64,000 bases of DNA. Source: Polyangiaceae bacterium. GTDB taxonomy: Bacteria; Myxococcota_A; Polyangia; Polyangiales; Polyangiaceae. Shown piece by piece: positions 1 through 8,940 of the stretch. The DNA lies in contig JADLEQ010000107.1 in NCBI GenBank assembly GCA_020846005.1, positions 82,832 to 146,831 of the forward strand. The letters run 5' to 3'. The first letter of the stretch is position 1. The number at the start of each line of letters is the position of its first letter. A program made the translations under genes and the position numbers. The notes beneath the pieces are model-generated. The model did not search any database. It was not told the origin of the DNA and saw nothing but the letters and a program-made list of their open reading frames with translations.

Positions 1-39
1 AGGGGACCCCAACGGTCACCTGCCCTTCGCCGGGCCGGC

Positions 40-1320
40 TCACGGGCCCGCGCGCGCGGGCTGCCCGCGGGCCCGTGCCTCCCCAACGATCGCGGCGCCC
101 GCGCACGCGAGCAGGATCCAGAGCACGCGAAACCGCATGCCGTTGTGGAACGCGCCGTACAGCGCCACCGGAGCCAGCAGGAGCGCCGTCCGCCCTTCAC
201 CGCCACGGACGAGGACGACCACGAACGCGCCGAGCGCGATCACGCCGAGGACTCCGTAGCTGAACGCGACGCTGGCGAAGCTCGAGTGGAGCTCCAGGCC
301 GAGAGGATGGAACCGCCCGTGCGCCCCCTCTCCGGCGCCTGCGATGAGGTACTCGGGATGGTCGAGCACGCGCTGGATCCCGCGGTCCTCGACGTAGTCT
401 TCGAGCCCGCCCTCGGCGACCGCGGAGAACCGCTCGCGCAGCAGTTCGTCCTCCGCGAGGTCGTCGCCGATCGCGAGGCCGCCGACCAGCAGCGGGAGCG
501 CGAGCACTAGGACGAGCGCGGGCCGCCGCACCAGGGCGACCAGCGCCAGCGTCCCGAGCGCCAGGAGCGCCGCCCGGGAGTACGTCCGGAAGATGAGGAA
601 GCCCGCCGCCGTGGCGGCGACCAGCGGCAGCCACTGGGGAACGGCGGCGACCCGGGCCGCGACGAAGACGAGGCTCGCGAGCCCGAGGGAGGCGTAGGCG
701 AGCTGATTCGGGTTGTTGGTGAAGAGGTGCAGACGGCCGGAGAGCTCGAGCGCCGGGAAGGCGAACGCCGCGGCGACGTGGGCCACGAGCGACACTCCCG
801 CCGCCCACGCCACGACTCGCGCGAACGCAGGCCCGTGCGCCTCGGCCATCACCCCCGCGCCCGTGAACACCAGAAGGTTGAACACGTAGAACAGCGTGGT
901 CGTGACGAAATCGTGCGAACCGGTCAACTCGAGCCACACGGCGTTGACCGCCACGACCACTGCGACGAAGAGCGCGAGGACGCCAGCGCTGCGCAGAGTA
1001 CCGGGCGCCCGACTCCGCGCCGACCCCAGCAGCGCGACCGGGGCGAGGACCGCGAGCACCCAGTCCGTGGGCTGGGGCTGGCCCGACGAGAAGAAGTAGA
1101 TGGGGAGGGTGGCGATGGCCGCGCCCCACGCTGCGGCTTGGATCGGGTGCAGCGGAGCAGCGTCGGTGGGCGAGGCCGCTCCGACCGAAGCCAGCGGATC
1201 TCCGGGCGTCAGCGGGGCGCCTCGCGCGTGCGGGGAGCGCTCCTCCGCGGCGGGCGCGCCCGGGCGCCTCCCCGCCGGGCCGGGGTTCGGCGTGGAGCCG
1301 GTGGGTTCGGCGCGCACCAC
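40..1320 (-). CDS. O-antigen ligase/polymerase-like membrane protein
   Basis: Encodes 426 aa. About 60 Pro/Ala-rich residues are followed by roughly ten hydrophobic segments, beginning near LHPIQAAAWGAAIATLPIYF. The central stretch HLFTNNPNQLAYASLG and the later long periplasmic-type loop (FSAVAEGGLEDYVEDRG) followed by LHSSFASVAFSYGVLGVIA resemble the Wzy_C/O-antigen ligase family, which polymerises lipid-linked repeat units or ligates them to lipid A core at the periplasmic face. The GTG start lies 7 nt after the Wzc-like gene's stop, so the two are probably co-transcribed. The long polar N-terminus suggests the true start may be internal. Whether it is a polymerase or a ligase cannot be told from sequence alone. 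Confidence 0.75.
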   Translation of the reverse strand: MVRAEPTGSTPNPGPAGRRPGAPAAEERSPHARGAPLTPGDPLASVGAASPTDAAPLHPIQAAAWGAAIATLPIYFFSSGQPQPTDWVLAVLAPVALLGSARSRAPGTLRSAGVLALFVAVVVAVNAVWLELTGSHDFVTTTLFYVFNLLVFTGAGVMAEAHGPAFARVVAWAAGVSLVAHVAAAFAFPALELSGRLHLFTNNPNQLAYASLGLASLVFVAARVAAVPQWLPLVAATAAGFLIFRTYSRAALLALGTLALVALVRRPALVLVLALPLLVGGLAIGDDLAEDELLRERFSAVAEGGLEDYVEDRGIQRVLDHPEYLIAGAGEGAHGRFHPLGLELHSSFASVAFSYGVLGVIALGAFVVVLVRGGEGRTALLLAPVALYGAFHNGMRFRVLWILLACAGAAIVGEARARGQPARAGP

Positions 1321-1327
1321 CGCGGAG

Positions 1328-3610
1328 TCAGTCTGTCGATAGCGCGGAGTCGCGCGCCGGCGCCGTGTAGTAGGGCGCGTAGTAGTAGTAGTAGTCGTAC
1401 CCGCGCTCGTCGATGTTCACGTCGTTCAGGATGCAGCCCAGCACCCGCGCGCCCACGTCACGTAGCGCTCGGATCGCGTGCCCGGCCAGGTCCCGCCGCG
1501 TGCGGAGCGGGCGCGCCACGAGGATGACGCCGTCGACGCGCGTCGCGATGATGGCGGCGTCCGTCACGGGCACCAGCGGGGGGCTGTCGATGACGACCCG
1601 GTCGAACCGCTCGGAGAGCGTATCGAGGAGGCGTCCGAACGCCGCGCTGTGCAGCAACTCGGCAGGCGTCGGCGGCAGCGCGCCGGCAGGGAGCAGCGTC
1701 AAGTTGGGGACCTCGGTCGACACCAGCGCCTCATCGAGCGATTGGAGATCGAGCACGGCGTTCGACACGCCGAGGTGGGACGGCGCCGAGAAGACCTTGT
1801 GAAGCCGCGGCCGGCGAAGATCGCAGTCGAGGAGCAGCACGCGCTGGCCGGCCTGGGCCATCGCGATGGCGACCGAGCACGCGACCGTGGTCTTCCCCTC
1901 GGACGGGACGGCGCTCGTCACGAGCAAGCGGCGCGGCGGCTGGTCGGGTGACATGAACATCAGGTTGGTCCGGATGGCGCGGGCGGCCTCCGCGGTGCCG
2001 CTCTTCGGCTTGGCGTGGACCGTGAGCTCCGGCGGCTCGCTGGACGGTGCGCGACGGCGCGCCCGCCGGCCCTCGCGCGCGCCTTCGCCCGTCCGCGGGA
2101 GGAGGCCGAGGTACGTCAACCCGAGCACGTCGCGGACGTCGTCGGGCGACTTGAGCGTGCGGTCGAGCAGCTCGCGGCCGAGCGCGAAGGCCACGCCGAG
2201 CCCCAACCCAGCCAGGAGCCCTACGGCGAGGCTCAACGGGACGTTCGGACGGACGGGCGACTTCGGCGTGAGCGGCGCGTCCACCACCCGGATGTTGTTG
2301 AACCGCATCTGGCGGGTGAGATCGCTGTCCTTGGACCGCTCGAGCAGGAGCGAGAAGAGACGCTCGGTGTTGTTCTTGTTGCGCTCGAGGCGCCGGTACT
2401 CGATCTCGAGGAGGTTGATGTCGAGCGCCCGCTGCTTGGCGGCCTCGAACAGCTTCGAGAGACCACCGGCTTGGCGGCCCACCCCGGACAGATCGCGGCG
2501 CAGCGCCTCTTTCACGTTCTTCACCTCGGCGAGAAGCGCCGCCCGCGTGGTGGCGATCTTGGCGGCGGCGGCGAGCACGTCCGGGTGGCGAGCGGCGCGG
2601 CCTCCGCCGAGCTGGGCGTCGCGGTCACGCTTGGCCTCGATGTAGTTCTCCCGGAGCTTCGTGAGCAGCGGGTTGGCGAGCAGCTCCGAGGCCGGCAGAT
2701 CCTCCGGGTCGCGCGTGTCGATCTTGTCGAGCTCCGCGACTCGCGAGGCGAGGCGCTCCCGCTCCGCCCGAACGCGCGTCAGCTCGTCGTTGAGCGCCTT
2801 CATCTCGTCGCGGAGCATGTTGTTCTGGTCGTCGAGGCTGACCGAGAGGATGCGCTTCTCTTTCTTGTATTCGTGGAGCGCCAGCTCGCTCGTCTCCAGC
2901 TCGGTGCGCAGCCGGCCGAGTTGGTCCTTCATCCAGTCAGCCGTGGTGCCGGTCGACGCGAGCGCGTCATCCAGGTTCTGCTGGACGAAGAGCGCGACGT
3001 GCGCCGAGAGGACGCGGCGCGCGCGCTCCGGATCCGCGTCCTCGTACGAGATGGTGACCAGCCTCGTACCCTTGACGGGCTCGACCGCGAGCCGGCTCGC
3101 CAGCACGCCCGCCGCCACGTCTGAGTCGACCTGCCGCTCGCCCGCCACGCTACCCGCCGGCCTCCCGGCCAGGAAAGCAGCGTCGCGCTCCAGCCCCAGC
3201 GTCCGGACCGTCTCCGTGGCGATTCGGCGGGACCGGATGAGCTGAAACTGGGTCTCGTAGTACTCCTTGTTTGTCCAGTAGGCGCCGGCGCTCACGTCGA
3301 CCGCGCTCATCACGTCCTTGCCGAGCGGGCGCGGCGGCGACGGATCGATGAGCACCGACGCCGTGGTTCGGTAGAACTTGGTCCGACTGAGCGCCACGAA
3401 CGCCGCGACGCCGACCCCGACGACCGTGAGCGCCAAGATCCAGATGGCGTTCTTGCGGAGGAGCCTGCCTACCAGGGGAAGCGAGAGCCCGCCGACGCCC
3501 CCCTTCGGCTGCACAAGTATCGGATCTTCCAAGACTAATTCTCGTGGCGCCGGCGCCCGCTGGTAGCGGCGGGAGGATGGTTGCGCTAGGCGCCCCCCGC
3601 GTTCAAGCAT
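1328..3610 (-). CDS. Wzc-type polysaccharide chain-length determinant with BY-kinase domain
   Basis: Encodes 760 aa. A first membrane helix lies near residues 45-70, followed by a Wzz-like periplasmic domain with a long coiled coil (about 210-430), a second helix (about 455-480), and a cytoplasmic bacterial tyrosine kinase. The kinase shows Walker A PSEGKTT (about 572), Walker A' LLLDCDLRRP (about 593) and Walker B VVIDSPP (about 673). The tail is a tyrosine cluster GYDYYYYYAPYY with eight Tyr, the usual autophosphorylation site. In this family, phosphorylation cycles control chain length and export of Wzy-dependent polysaccharide. It is divergent from the dehydratase gene at 3667 across 56 bp that must hold both promoters. 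Length and domain order match a fused Gram-negative Wzc. Confidence 0.92.
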   Translation of the reverse strand: MLERGGRLAQPSSRRYQRAPAPRELVLEDPILVQPKGGVGGLSLPLVGRLLRKNAIWILALTVVGVGVAAFVALSRTKFYRTTASVLIDPSPPRPLGKDVMSAVDVSAGAYWTNKEYYETQFQLIRSRRIATETVRTLGLERDAAFLAGRPAGSVAGERQVDSDVAAGVLASRLAVEPVKGTRLVTISYEDADPERARRVLSAHVALFVQQNLDDALASTGTTADWMKDQLGRLRTELETSELALHEYKKEKRILSVSLDDQNNMLRDEMKALNDELTRVRAERERLASRVAELDKIDTRDPEDLPASELLANPLLTKLRENYIEAKRDRDAQLGGGRAARHPDVLAAAAKIATTRAALLAEVKNVKEALRRDLSGVGRQAGGLSKLFEAAKQRALDINLLEIEYRRLERNKNNTERLFSLLLERSKDSDLTRQMRFNNIRVVDAPLTPKSPVRPNVPLSLAVGLLAGLGLGVAFALGRELLDRTLKSPDDVRDVLGLTYLGLLPRTGEGAREGRRARRRAPSSEPPELTVHAKPKSGTAEAARAIRTNLMFMSPDQPPRRLLVTSAVPSEGKTTVACSVAIAMAQAGQRVLLLDCDLRRPRLHKVFSAPSHLGVSNAVLDLQSLDEALVSTEVPNLTLLPAGALPPTPAELLHSAAFGRLLDTLSERFDRVVIDSPPLVPVTDAAIIATRVDGVILVARPLRTRRDLAGHAIRALRDVGARVLGCILNDVNIDERGYDYYYYYAPYYTAPARDSALSTD
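1379..1393 (-). repeat. (TAC)5 codon run in the Wzc tyrosine tail
   Basis: Five identical TAC codons in a row encode consecutive tyrosines in the kinase tail. Slippage would change the number of phosphorylatable tyrosines without breaking the frame. Confidence 0.85.
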
Positions 3611-3666
3611 GAATCCCGGCGAGCGGCACGCACCGAAGCCGCAACCCGGAGGCAGAGGACCCGACC
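3611..3666. promoter_or_regulatory. Divergent promoter region between the Wzc-like and dehydratase genes
   Basis: This 56-bp gap separates two divergent start codons. A purine-rich GGAGGCAGAGGA precedes the ATG at 3667 and is a plausible ribosome binding site. No convincing -35/-10 pair is seen, so the promoters probably extend into the coding regions. Confidence 0.4.
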
Positions 3667-5586
3667 ATGCGCCGTACCGTCGTGCGTTCGCTCCAGATCG
3701 CGGCTGATCTGGTCGTCCTCTCCGCGGCCTTCTGGGCAGCGTTCGGCCTCCGCTTCGAGGGAGACCTGCCGTACGCCATGGTCAAGCGCGCCGCGTTCGC
3801 CTGGCCATACGTCGTGGCGCTGCAGTACGCCGTCCTGGCGACGCTAGGCGTGCCACGCATCGCCTGGCGTTTCGTCGGCATGCGGGACGCCATCCGGATC
3901 GGGCAGGCGCTGGGCGTCGCCGCCGTGTTGCTGGTGGTCGCCAGGCAGGTCGCCGCTGCACTCCGCCCGCAGTGGTGGGCCTTCGAGTACGCGTGGATCC
4001 CCCTCGGCGTCACCGCCATCGACCTCGCCTTCGCGTTCTTGGGCCTGGTTGGCCTGCGCGCGGTTCGTCGCCTCATGGCGGAGGGGCGCCCAGATGTGAG
4101 CGTCCCGAGGCGAGAACTCGCGCCGACGCTGCTCGTGGGCGCCGGCAAGGGGGGCCTGTTGGTCGCGCGCGAGCTCGAGGCCCGCCCCGATCTGGGCCTG
4201 CGGGCGATCGGCTTCGTCGACGATGACCCGATGAAGGTCGGCAGCTCGGTGCACGGGCTGCGCGTCCTCGGATCGACCAGCGAGCTCCCCGCCATCCTCG
4301 AGCACCATCAGGCGACGACCGCGCTCATCACGATGTCCAGCGCGCCCGGCGACGCGATCCGACGCATCAGCGATCGGTGTCGAGCGGCTGGCCTCGCCAC
4401 CAAGATCGTACCCGGCCTGCACGAGATCGTGGGCGGCTCCGCTGGGCTCTCACGCATCCGGGACGTCGCGATCGAGGACCTGCTCCGCCGCGAGGCCGTG
4501 GCGCTCGACCAGGACGGTCTCTCGGCGTTCGTCAGCGGCCGCTCGGTGCTGGTGACGGGCGCGGGCGGGAGCATTGGCAGCGAGCTCTGCCGCCAGCTCC
4601 TGCGCTTCGGCCCCAGGAAGCTCGTGCTGGCGGAGCGCTTCGAGAACGCGCTGTTCGAGATCCACCGCGAGTTGGCTTCGGCGGGCACGGACGTGGACCT
4701 GGTGCCCGTGGTCGCCGACGTGACCGACGAGCTGCGCCTCCGGACGCTCTTCGAGCGACATCGGCCCGAGGTGGTCTTCCACGCCGCCGCGCACAAGCAC
4801 GTGCCCATGATGGAGCGGGACCCCGGGGAGGCCGTGAAGAACAACGTCTTCGGCACGAAGACGGTCGCGGATCTGAGCGCCCGTTACGCAGCCGGCGTCT
4901 TCGTGTTGATTTCGACGGACAAGGCCGTGAACCCGACCAGCGTGATGGGCGCGACGAAGCGCGTCGCCGAGTGCTACGTGCAGACCCTGGCGAGCTCGGG
5001 CGCCACACGTTTCGTCACGGTGCGGTTCGGGAACGTGCTCGGCTCGAACGGGAGCGTGATCCCGATCTTCAAGCGCCAGATCGAGGCCGGTGGGCCCATC
5101 ACCGTCACACATCCGGAGATGCGCCGCTACTTCATGACGATCCCGGAGGCCTCGCAGCTCGTCCTCCAGGCCGCGTCGATGGGGCGCGGGGGGGAGATCT
5201 TCGTGCTCGACATGGGCGAGCCGGTCAAGATCGTCGACCTCGCCCGTGACCTCATACGGCTCTCCGGGTTCGCCGAGTCGGAGATCGCGATCGAGTTCAC
5301 CGGAGTGCGCCCCGGCGAGAAGCTGTTCGAGGAGCTGAGCTTCGATGAGGAGGCGGCGGACAAGACACGCCACCCGAAGATCTACGTGGGACGGCGGCGC
5401 GGGCCGGCGAGCGGGCTGGAGGCCGCGCTCGCGGCGCTCCGGCACGTCTGCGACGGCGCGGCTCCGGAGGACGTGCGCCAGACCCTGATGCGTGCGCTGC
5501 CGGAGTATCGCCCTCCGTCGCCGCCGGAGCCCCAGGGAGGCGTGGCGCAGGGACCGGTGGTCGAGTCGACGGCGGGGATGGCGTGA
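3667..5586 (+). CDS. Membrane-bound NDP-sugar 4,6-dehydratase (FlaA1/WbpM/CapD family)
   Basis: Encodes 639 aa. About four membrane helices fill residues 1-140. A CoA-binding-like Rossmann domain (LLVGAGKGGLLVARELE, about 155-265) follows, then a long-form SDR domain with TGAGGSIGSELCRQL (about 293). The catalytic stretch STDKAVNPTSVMGATKR carries Met in place of the usual SDR tyrosine (MxxxK), typical of the WbpM/PglF group that converts UDP-GlcNAc to the 4-keto-6-deoxy sugar. The product may feed di-amino sugars or a legionaminate-type nonulosonate, although no partner aminotransferase is seen in the window. The downstream sulfotransferase overlaps its stop through GTGA. Confidence 0.92.
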   Translation: MRRTVVRSLQIAADLVVLSAAFWAAFGLRFEGDLPYAMVKRAAFAWPYVVALQYAVLATLGVPRIAWRFVGMRDAIRIGQALGVAAVLLVVARQVAAALRPQWWAFEYAWIPLGVTAIDLAFAFLGLVGLRAVRRLMAEGRPDVSVPRRELAPTLLVGAGKGGLLVARELEARPDLGLRAIGFVDDDPMKVGSSVHGLRVLGSTSELPAILEHHQATTALITMSSAPGDAIRRISDRCRAAGLATKIVPGLHEIVGGSAGLSRIRDVAIEDLLRREAVALDQDGLSAFVSGRSVLVTGAGGSIGSELCRQLLRFGPRKLVLAERFENALFEIHRELASAGTDVDLVPVVADVTDELRLRTLFERHRPEVVFHAAAHKHVPMMERDPGEAVKNNVFGTKTVADLSARYAAGVFVLISTDKAVNPTSVMGATKRVAECYVQTLASSGATRFVTVRFGNVLGSNGSVIPIFKRQIEAGGPITVTHPEMRRYFMTIPEASQLVLQAASMGRGGEIFVLDMGEPVKIVDLARDLIRLSGFAESEIAIEFTGVRPGEKLFEELSFDEEAADKTRHPKIYVGRRRGPASGLEAALAALRHVCDGAAPEDVRQTLMRALPEYRPPSPPEPQGGVAQGPVVESTAGMA

Positions 5587-6482
5587 GGCGCGCCGGCGCG
5601 CCAGACGCGGCGGTCGGCGAACCGCGACTCCCAGATTTCCTCATCGGCGGCGCGCCGAAGTGCGGGACGACCTCGCTCACCGCCGCCCTCGCTCGCCATC
5701 CGGGCGTCTTCATCCCGGGGAAGAAGGAGCTGTCGTTCTTTCACGATGCCGCGTTCGCCAAGGGGCTGGGTTGGTACATGGACCAATTCCGCGGCGCGGG
5801 GCGAGGGCAGGTCGCGGGCGAGGGCACGCCGGACTACCTCGCCTCGGAGGTAGCCGCGAGACGGATCGCGCTCGCGGCGCCAGGGATGCGCCACGTCTTC
5901 CTGGTCCGGGATCCAGTGGCTCGAGCGCTGTCCCACTATCGATTCCGCTTCGGCACCGGCCGCGAGCGCCGTCCGCTGGCGCGGGTGGTGCGCGATGAGC
6001 TCACCCGCCCCGACGCGGATGATGGGTACGTCCTGCGGTTCAGCAGATACGCCGAGGGGATCCAACGCTACTGGGATCTCTTCGGGCCGCGGCGCGTCCA
6101 CGTCGTCGTCTTCGAGGAGCTCCTCGCGAGCCCAGCTGCTGAGCTGGCCGCGATCCAGCAATTCCTCGGCGTGCCGGTGGTCGTCGACACTTTGCCGCGC
6201 GAGAACGCCAGTCGCGAAGCCCGATCGCAGTGGGCGCTCCGCGCGGTCCAGGTGGTCACACGCTCGCAGGGCCCCGTGAAGCGGACGCTGCGAGTCCTCT
6301 TTCCGGATGCCCAGCGTCGCCAGGTGAGAGGCTGGGCGCTCCGCGCGCTCACCCGCAGGCCCGCGCGCTCCGTGCGGCTCCCCGACGGTGCCGAAGCGCT
6401 CGAGGCCGTACTGGGCGGGGAGCGGGCGGCGCTCGAGCGACTCCTCGGTCGGTCCATCGACACGTGGCGACAGCTCAGCTGA
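5583..6482 (+). CDS. PAPS-dependent carbohydrate sulfotransferase
   Basis: Encodes 299 aa. The N-terminal FLIGGAPKCGTTSLTAAL is the 5'-phosphosulfate loop of the heparan-sulfate sulfotransferase-like family. FLVRDPVARALSHYRFRF supplies the 3'-phosphate binding Arg and Ser. The enzyme should transfer sulfate from PAPS to a sugar hydroxyl on the polysaccharide or its precursor. The GTG start overlaps the dehydratase stop in GTGA, indicating translational coupling. The 3' end overlaps the convergent glycosyltransferase by 8 nt, so there is no room for a terminator. The specific sugar acceptor is unknown. Confidence 0.9.
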   Translation: MRRAGAPDAAVGEPRLPDFLIGGAPKCGTTSLTAALARHPGVFIPGKKELSFFHDAAFAKGLGWYMDQFRGAGRGQVAGEGTPDYLASEVAARRIALAAPGMRHVFLVRDPVARALSHYRFRFGTGRERRPLARVVRDELTRPDADDGYVLRFSRYAEGIQRYWDLFGPRRVHVVVFEELLASPAAELAAIQQFLGVPVVVDTLPRENASREARSQWALRAVQVVTRSQGPVKRTLRVLFPDAQRRQVRGWALRALTRRPARSVRLPDGAEALEAVLGGERAALERLLGRSIDTWRQLS

Positions 6483-7740
6483 GCCAGCCGGCTCGCGGCC
6501 TTGCGCCAACCCGCAGCGCGGCGGCGAGCGCCCGCTCGTACTTGGGGATCTGCGCCTCAAACGTGAAGTGGCGGTCGTAAGTGGCTCTCACGGCGTTCGC
6601 CAGCCGCTTCCGGTCGGCGATCGACCGCGCGACGGCGTCGAGTTGCTGAGCGAGCGCCTCGGGTCCCTGGGCCACGAGGCAGTCCTCGCCGGGCGTGAAC
6701 TCCGGCGCACACTCGAAGGTCTCCGGGTAGCCGGCGCTGACCACACCGTGCGCGGCAGCCACCGTGAACTTCGTTCGGAATCCCGTATCGAACCCATACG
6801 GCACGAGCGAGATGTCACCGGGGCGCAGCACGGACTCCAGACACGGGACGAAGCCGTGCATCGAGTGGAAGTGTCGCCGCGCCCACTCCCAATCAGCATC
6901 GCCCTCTTCGGCCGGGACCTGCCCCACCTGATGCCATTCGACAGGGCTCGCTCGCGTCACGACGGCCGGCCAAAGCCGCGCGCGGATCTCGGTGAGCACG
7001 GCTCGGTTTGCCGTGTTGTGGTTACCGAAGAGCAGCAACCGGGCGGGGGCTGCCGGTTCCCCGGTGCGCGCAGGGAGGGTGGGCCCGACGATGGGCACAT
7101 GATCGGCCGCGATGCCGTGCTCGCGCAGCAGGCCGCAGGCCGACGCCGACACGGAGACGACGAGCGACGCTTCCCGACAGCACCGCAGCTCGAGCCGCTC
7201 CAGCTGCTCGGTGGACATCGAGTCGGGGCGGCGGAGCGCCGAGCGGAACCTGCGCCAGCCCTCGGGCCCACTCGCGAGGTCGCCCAACCTCGGCGCGGGC
7301 CGGCTCTCGGCCCGCACGGCCTTCAGCAGGTACAGGAAGTCGTAGTGACCGTAGATGGTCGGGAAGCGAGTTCGCGGCGCGACCGCGATCCCGAAGGTGG
7401 TGTCGGCCCACACCAGATCGACCGCGAGGCGCTCTGCGAGTCGGAGGAGGCCGGTCGCGTACCCATCGCGATCCGGGAATCGGAGACGAAGTGTGTCGAG
7501 CTGGAAGCATCGCCCGGCCGCCCGCTGCGCCAGGCTCTCCCGACGCGCCGGCACCCAATGGACCTGCGCTGCGAGCGCCGCCACCTCGGGCTCGACTTCG
7601 AACGGCCCACCGCACACGGCCAAGTGGACCTCGTGGCCGAGCGCGCTGAGCGCCTGGAGGTTCTGGAAGGTCCCCAAGTCGCCGCCAGCTCGCGCTCGCG
7701 AGCGCGGGATCCGCCGATACGACACCTGCAGGATTCGCAC
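6475..7740 (-). CDS. Glycosyltransferase, GT4-like
   Basis: Encodes 421 aa from a GTG start. It opens with MRILQVSYRRIPRSRARAGG, a GT-B N-terminal Rossmann strand with a Gly-rich loop. The C-terminal half has LLLFGNHNTANRAVL, a DISLVPYGFDTGFRTKF stretch like the donor-site ExxxxxxxE region of GT4 enzymes, and AAAHGVVSAGYPETFECAPEF. It probably adds a sugar to the lipid-linked repeat unit in the cytoplasm. It is transcribed against the sulfotransferase and follows the 7824-8939 glycosyltransferase in the same direction after an 83-bp gap. Donor and acceptor cannot be assigned. Confidence 0.8.
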   Translation of the reverse strand: MRILQVSYRRIPRSRARAGGDLGTFQNLQALSALGHEVHLAVCGGPFEVEPEVAALAAQVHWVPARRESLAQRAAGRCFQLDTLRLRFPDRDGYATGLLRLAERLAVDLVWADTTFGIAVAPRTRFPTIYGHYDFLYLLKAVRAESRPAPRLGDLASGPEGWRRFRSALRRPDSMSTEQLERLELRCCREASLVVSVSASACGLLREHGIAADHVPIVGPTLPARTGEPAAPARLLLFGNHNTANRAVLTEIRARLWPAVVTRASPVEWHQVGQVPAEEGDADWEWARRHFHSMHGFVPCLESVLRPGDISLVPYGFDTGFRTKFTVAAAHGVVSAGYPETFECAPEFTPGEDCLVAQGPEALAQQLDAVARSIADRKRLANAVRATYDRHFTFEAQIPKYERALAAALRVGARPRAGWLS

Positions 7741-7823
7741 CGGTGCGCGCTACCTCGCGTCCGCAGCTTCGTCAACACCGGCGCCACGACGCTCGGAACG
7801 CGACGACGCCGCCCGACGCCCAC

Positions 7824-8939
7824 TTATCCGAGGCCCAGCGCCTCGACCATCGCGGCGTTCACCTTTCGGACGTCGTAGCGAGCCTCGGCGAGCGCGCGGC
7901 TGCGCTGCCCCATGCGCGGGATCAGCTCGGGCTCCCGCACGAAACGCTCCATCGCGGCGCGCAGCGCGCCCGGATCCCGCACCGGCACGAGGAAGCCGTT
8001 GTCACCGTGCCGGACCGTCTCGCGGCAACCCGGTGCGTCCGTCGTCACGATGGCGCGCCCGACCGAGAGCGCCTCGAGGACGGAGCGCGGAGTTCCCTCG
8101 CGATACGAGGGCAGCACGTAGACGCTCGCTCGTTCCAGCTCGGGGCGGACGTCGTCCACTGGGCCGGCCCATGCGAGCGCGCCGTCACGTTCCCAGCCGC
8201 GGACGACCGCCTCCGAGACGGCGGCGGGGTGCGAGTCGAGCGGGCCGACGAGCCTCACCTCCACTTCGGGGTGCGACGCGCGGAGCGCGCGGGCTGCCTC
8301 CGCGTACTCGAGGACGCCCTTCTCTCGCTGCACGCGCGCGACGAGCAGGAAGCGCGGCGGCGGAGCTGGCGGTGGGACGTGGGCGAAATGGGCGGTGTCG
8401 ATCCCGGAACCCGCGACGAGGGCCACGCGCGCGCGCTTGCCCAGGACGCCGCGGCGGTGGAGCTCGTCGCGGTCGTCTGGGTTCTGGAAGATCACGCCGT
8501 CGACCATCCGGAGTGCAGCGCCGAGCAACGTGCGAGCCGTGGAGTTCACCAGCCGGCGCTCCGGTCGCTCGTCGATGAATGCGGTGCCGAGCCCCGTCAT
8601 CAAAGCGTGCACGCGGCGCGCCCCCGCCAGGCGCGCCGCGAACGTGCCGTAGGCGATGATCTTGGGCGTGTAGCTCAGGACGAGCTCCGCTCGGAAGCGC
8701 CGGAGGTGCCTCGTGATCTCGCCCACCGTCCGAAGCTCCTGGCGCGGGGCAATCCCTTGGCGATCGAGGCCAAAGCTCGCATACTGCGCGCCGAGTCGGG
8801 CGATCCCGGCGCGGACCACGGGATCGTCGCCCCCGCCGAGCCCGAGCACGACGTGCCCGCGCCCAACCAAGTCGGCGATCAAGGCTCCCCGCAGGTTCAA
8901 TAGGTACCGTGGATCTCCACCAACGATCGCGATGCGCAT
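7824..8939 (-). CDS. Glycosyltransferase group 1 (GT4)
   Basis: Encodes 371 aa. I start it at the ATG of MRIAIVGGDPRYLLNLRGAL because the longer open frame upstream lacks family similarity and lies over the opposite gene. The N-terminal domain binds the acceptor. RFLLVARVQREKGVLEYAEAA begins the C-terminal donor domain. VYVLPSYREGTPRSVLEALSVGRAIVTTDAPGCRETV is the EGTPRSVLEA-type (EX7E) motif that binds the nucleotide sugar. Closest in style to WbpX/WcaL-like enzymes that build O-antigen or exopolysaccharide units. Its start codon overlaps that of the divergent epimerase within CATG. Confidence 0.9.
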   Translation of the reverse strand: MRIAIVGGDPRYLLNLRGALIADLVGRGHVVLGLGGGDDPVVRAGIARLGAQYASFGLDRQGIAPRQELRTVGEITRHLRRFRAELVLSYTPKIIAYGTFAARLAGARRVHALMTGLGTAFIDERPERRLVNSTARTLLGAALRMVDGVIFQNPDDRDELHRRGVLGKRARVALVAGSGIDTAHFAHVPPPAPPPRFLLVARVQREKGVLEYAEAARALRASHPEVEVRLVGPLDSHPAAVSEAVVRGWERDGALAWAGPVDDVRPELERASVYVLPSYREGTPRSVLEALSVGRAIVTTDAPGCRETVRHGDNGFLVPVRDPGALRAAMERFVREPELIPRMGQRSRALAEARYDVRKVNAAMVEALGLG

Positions 8940-8940
8940 G
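8937..8940. other. Shared palindromic CATG holding two divergent start codons
   Basis: The four bases contain the ATG of the minus-strand glycosyltransferase (8939-8937) and the ATG of the plus-strand epimerase (8938-8940). There is no intergenic space, so each gene's ribosome binding site and promoter must lie in the other's coding sequence or further upstream. Confidence 0.55.

Noticed and set aside
1..39. Partial gene at the left edge
   Set aside because: Only 39 bases precede the first stop codon and nothing can be supported there.
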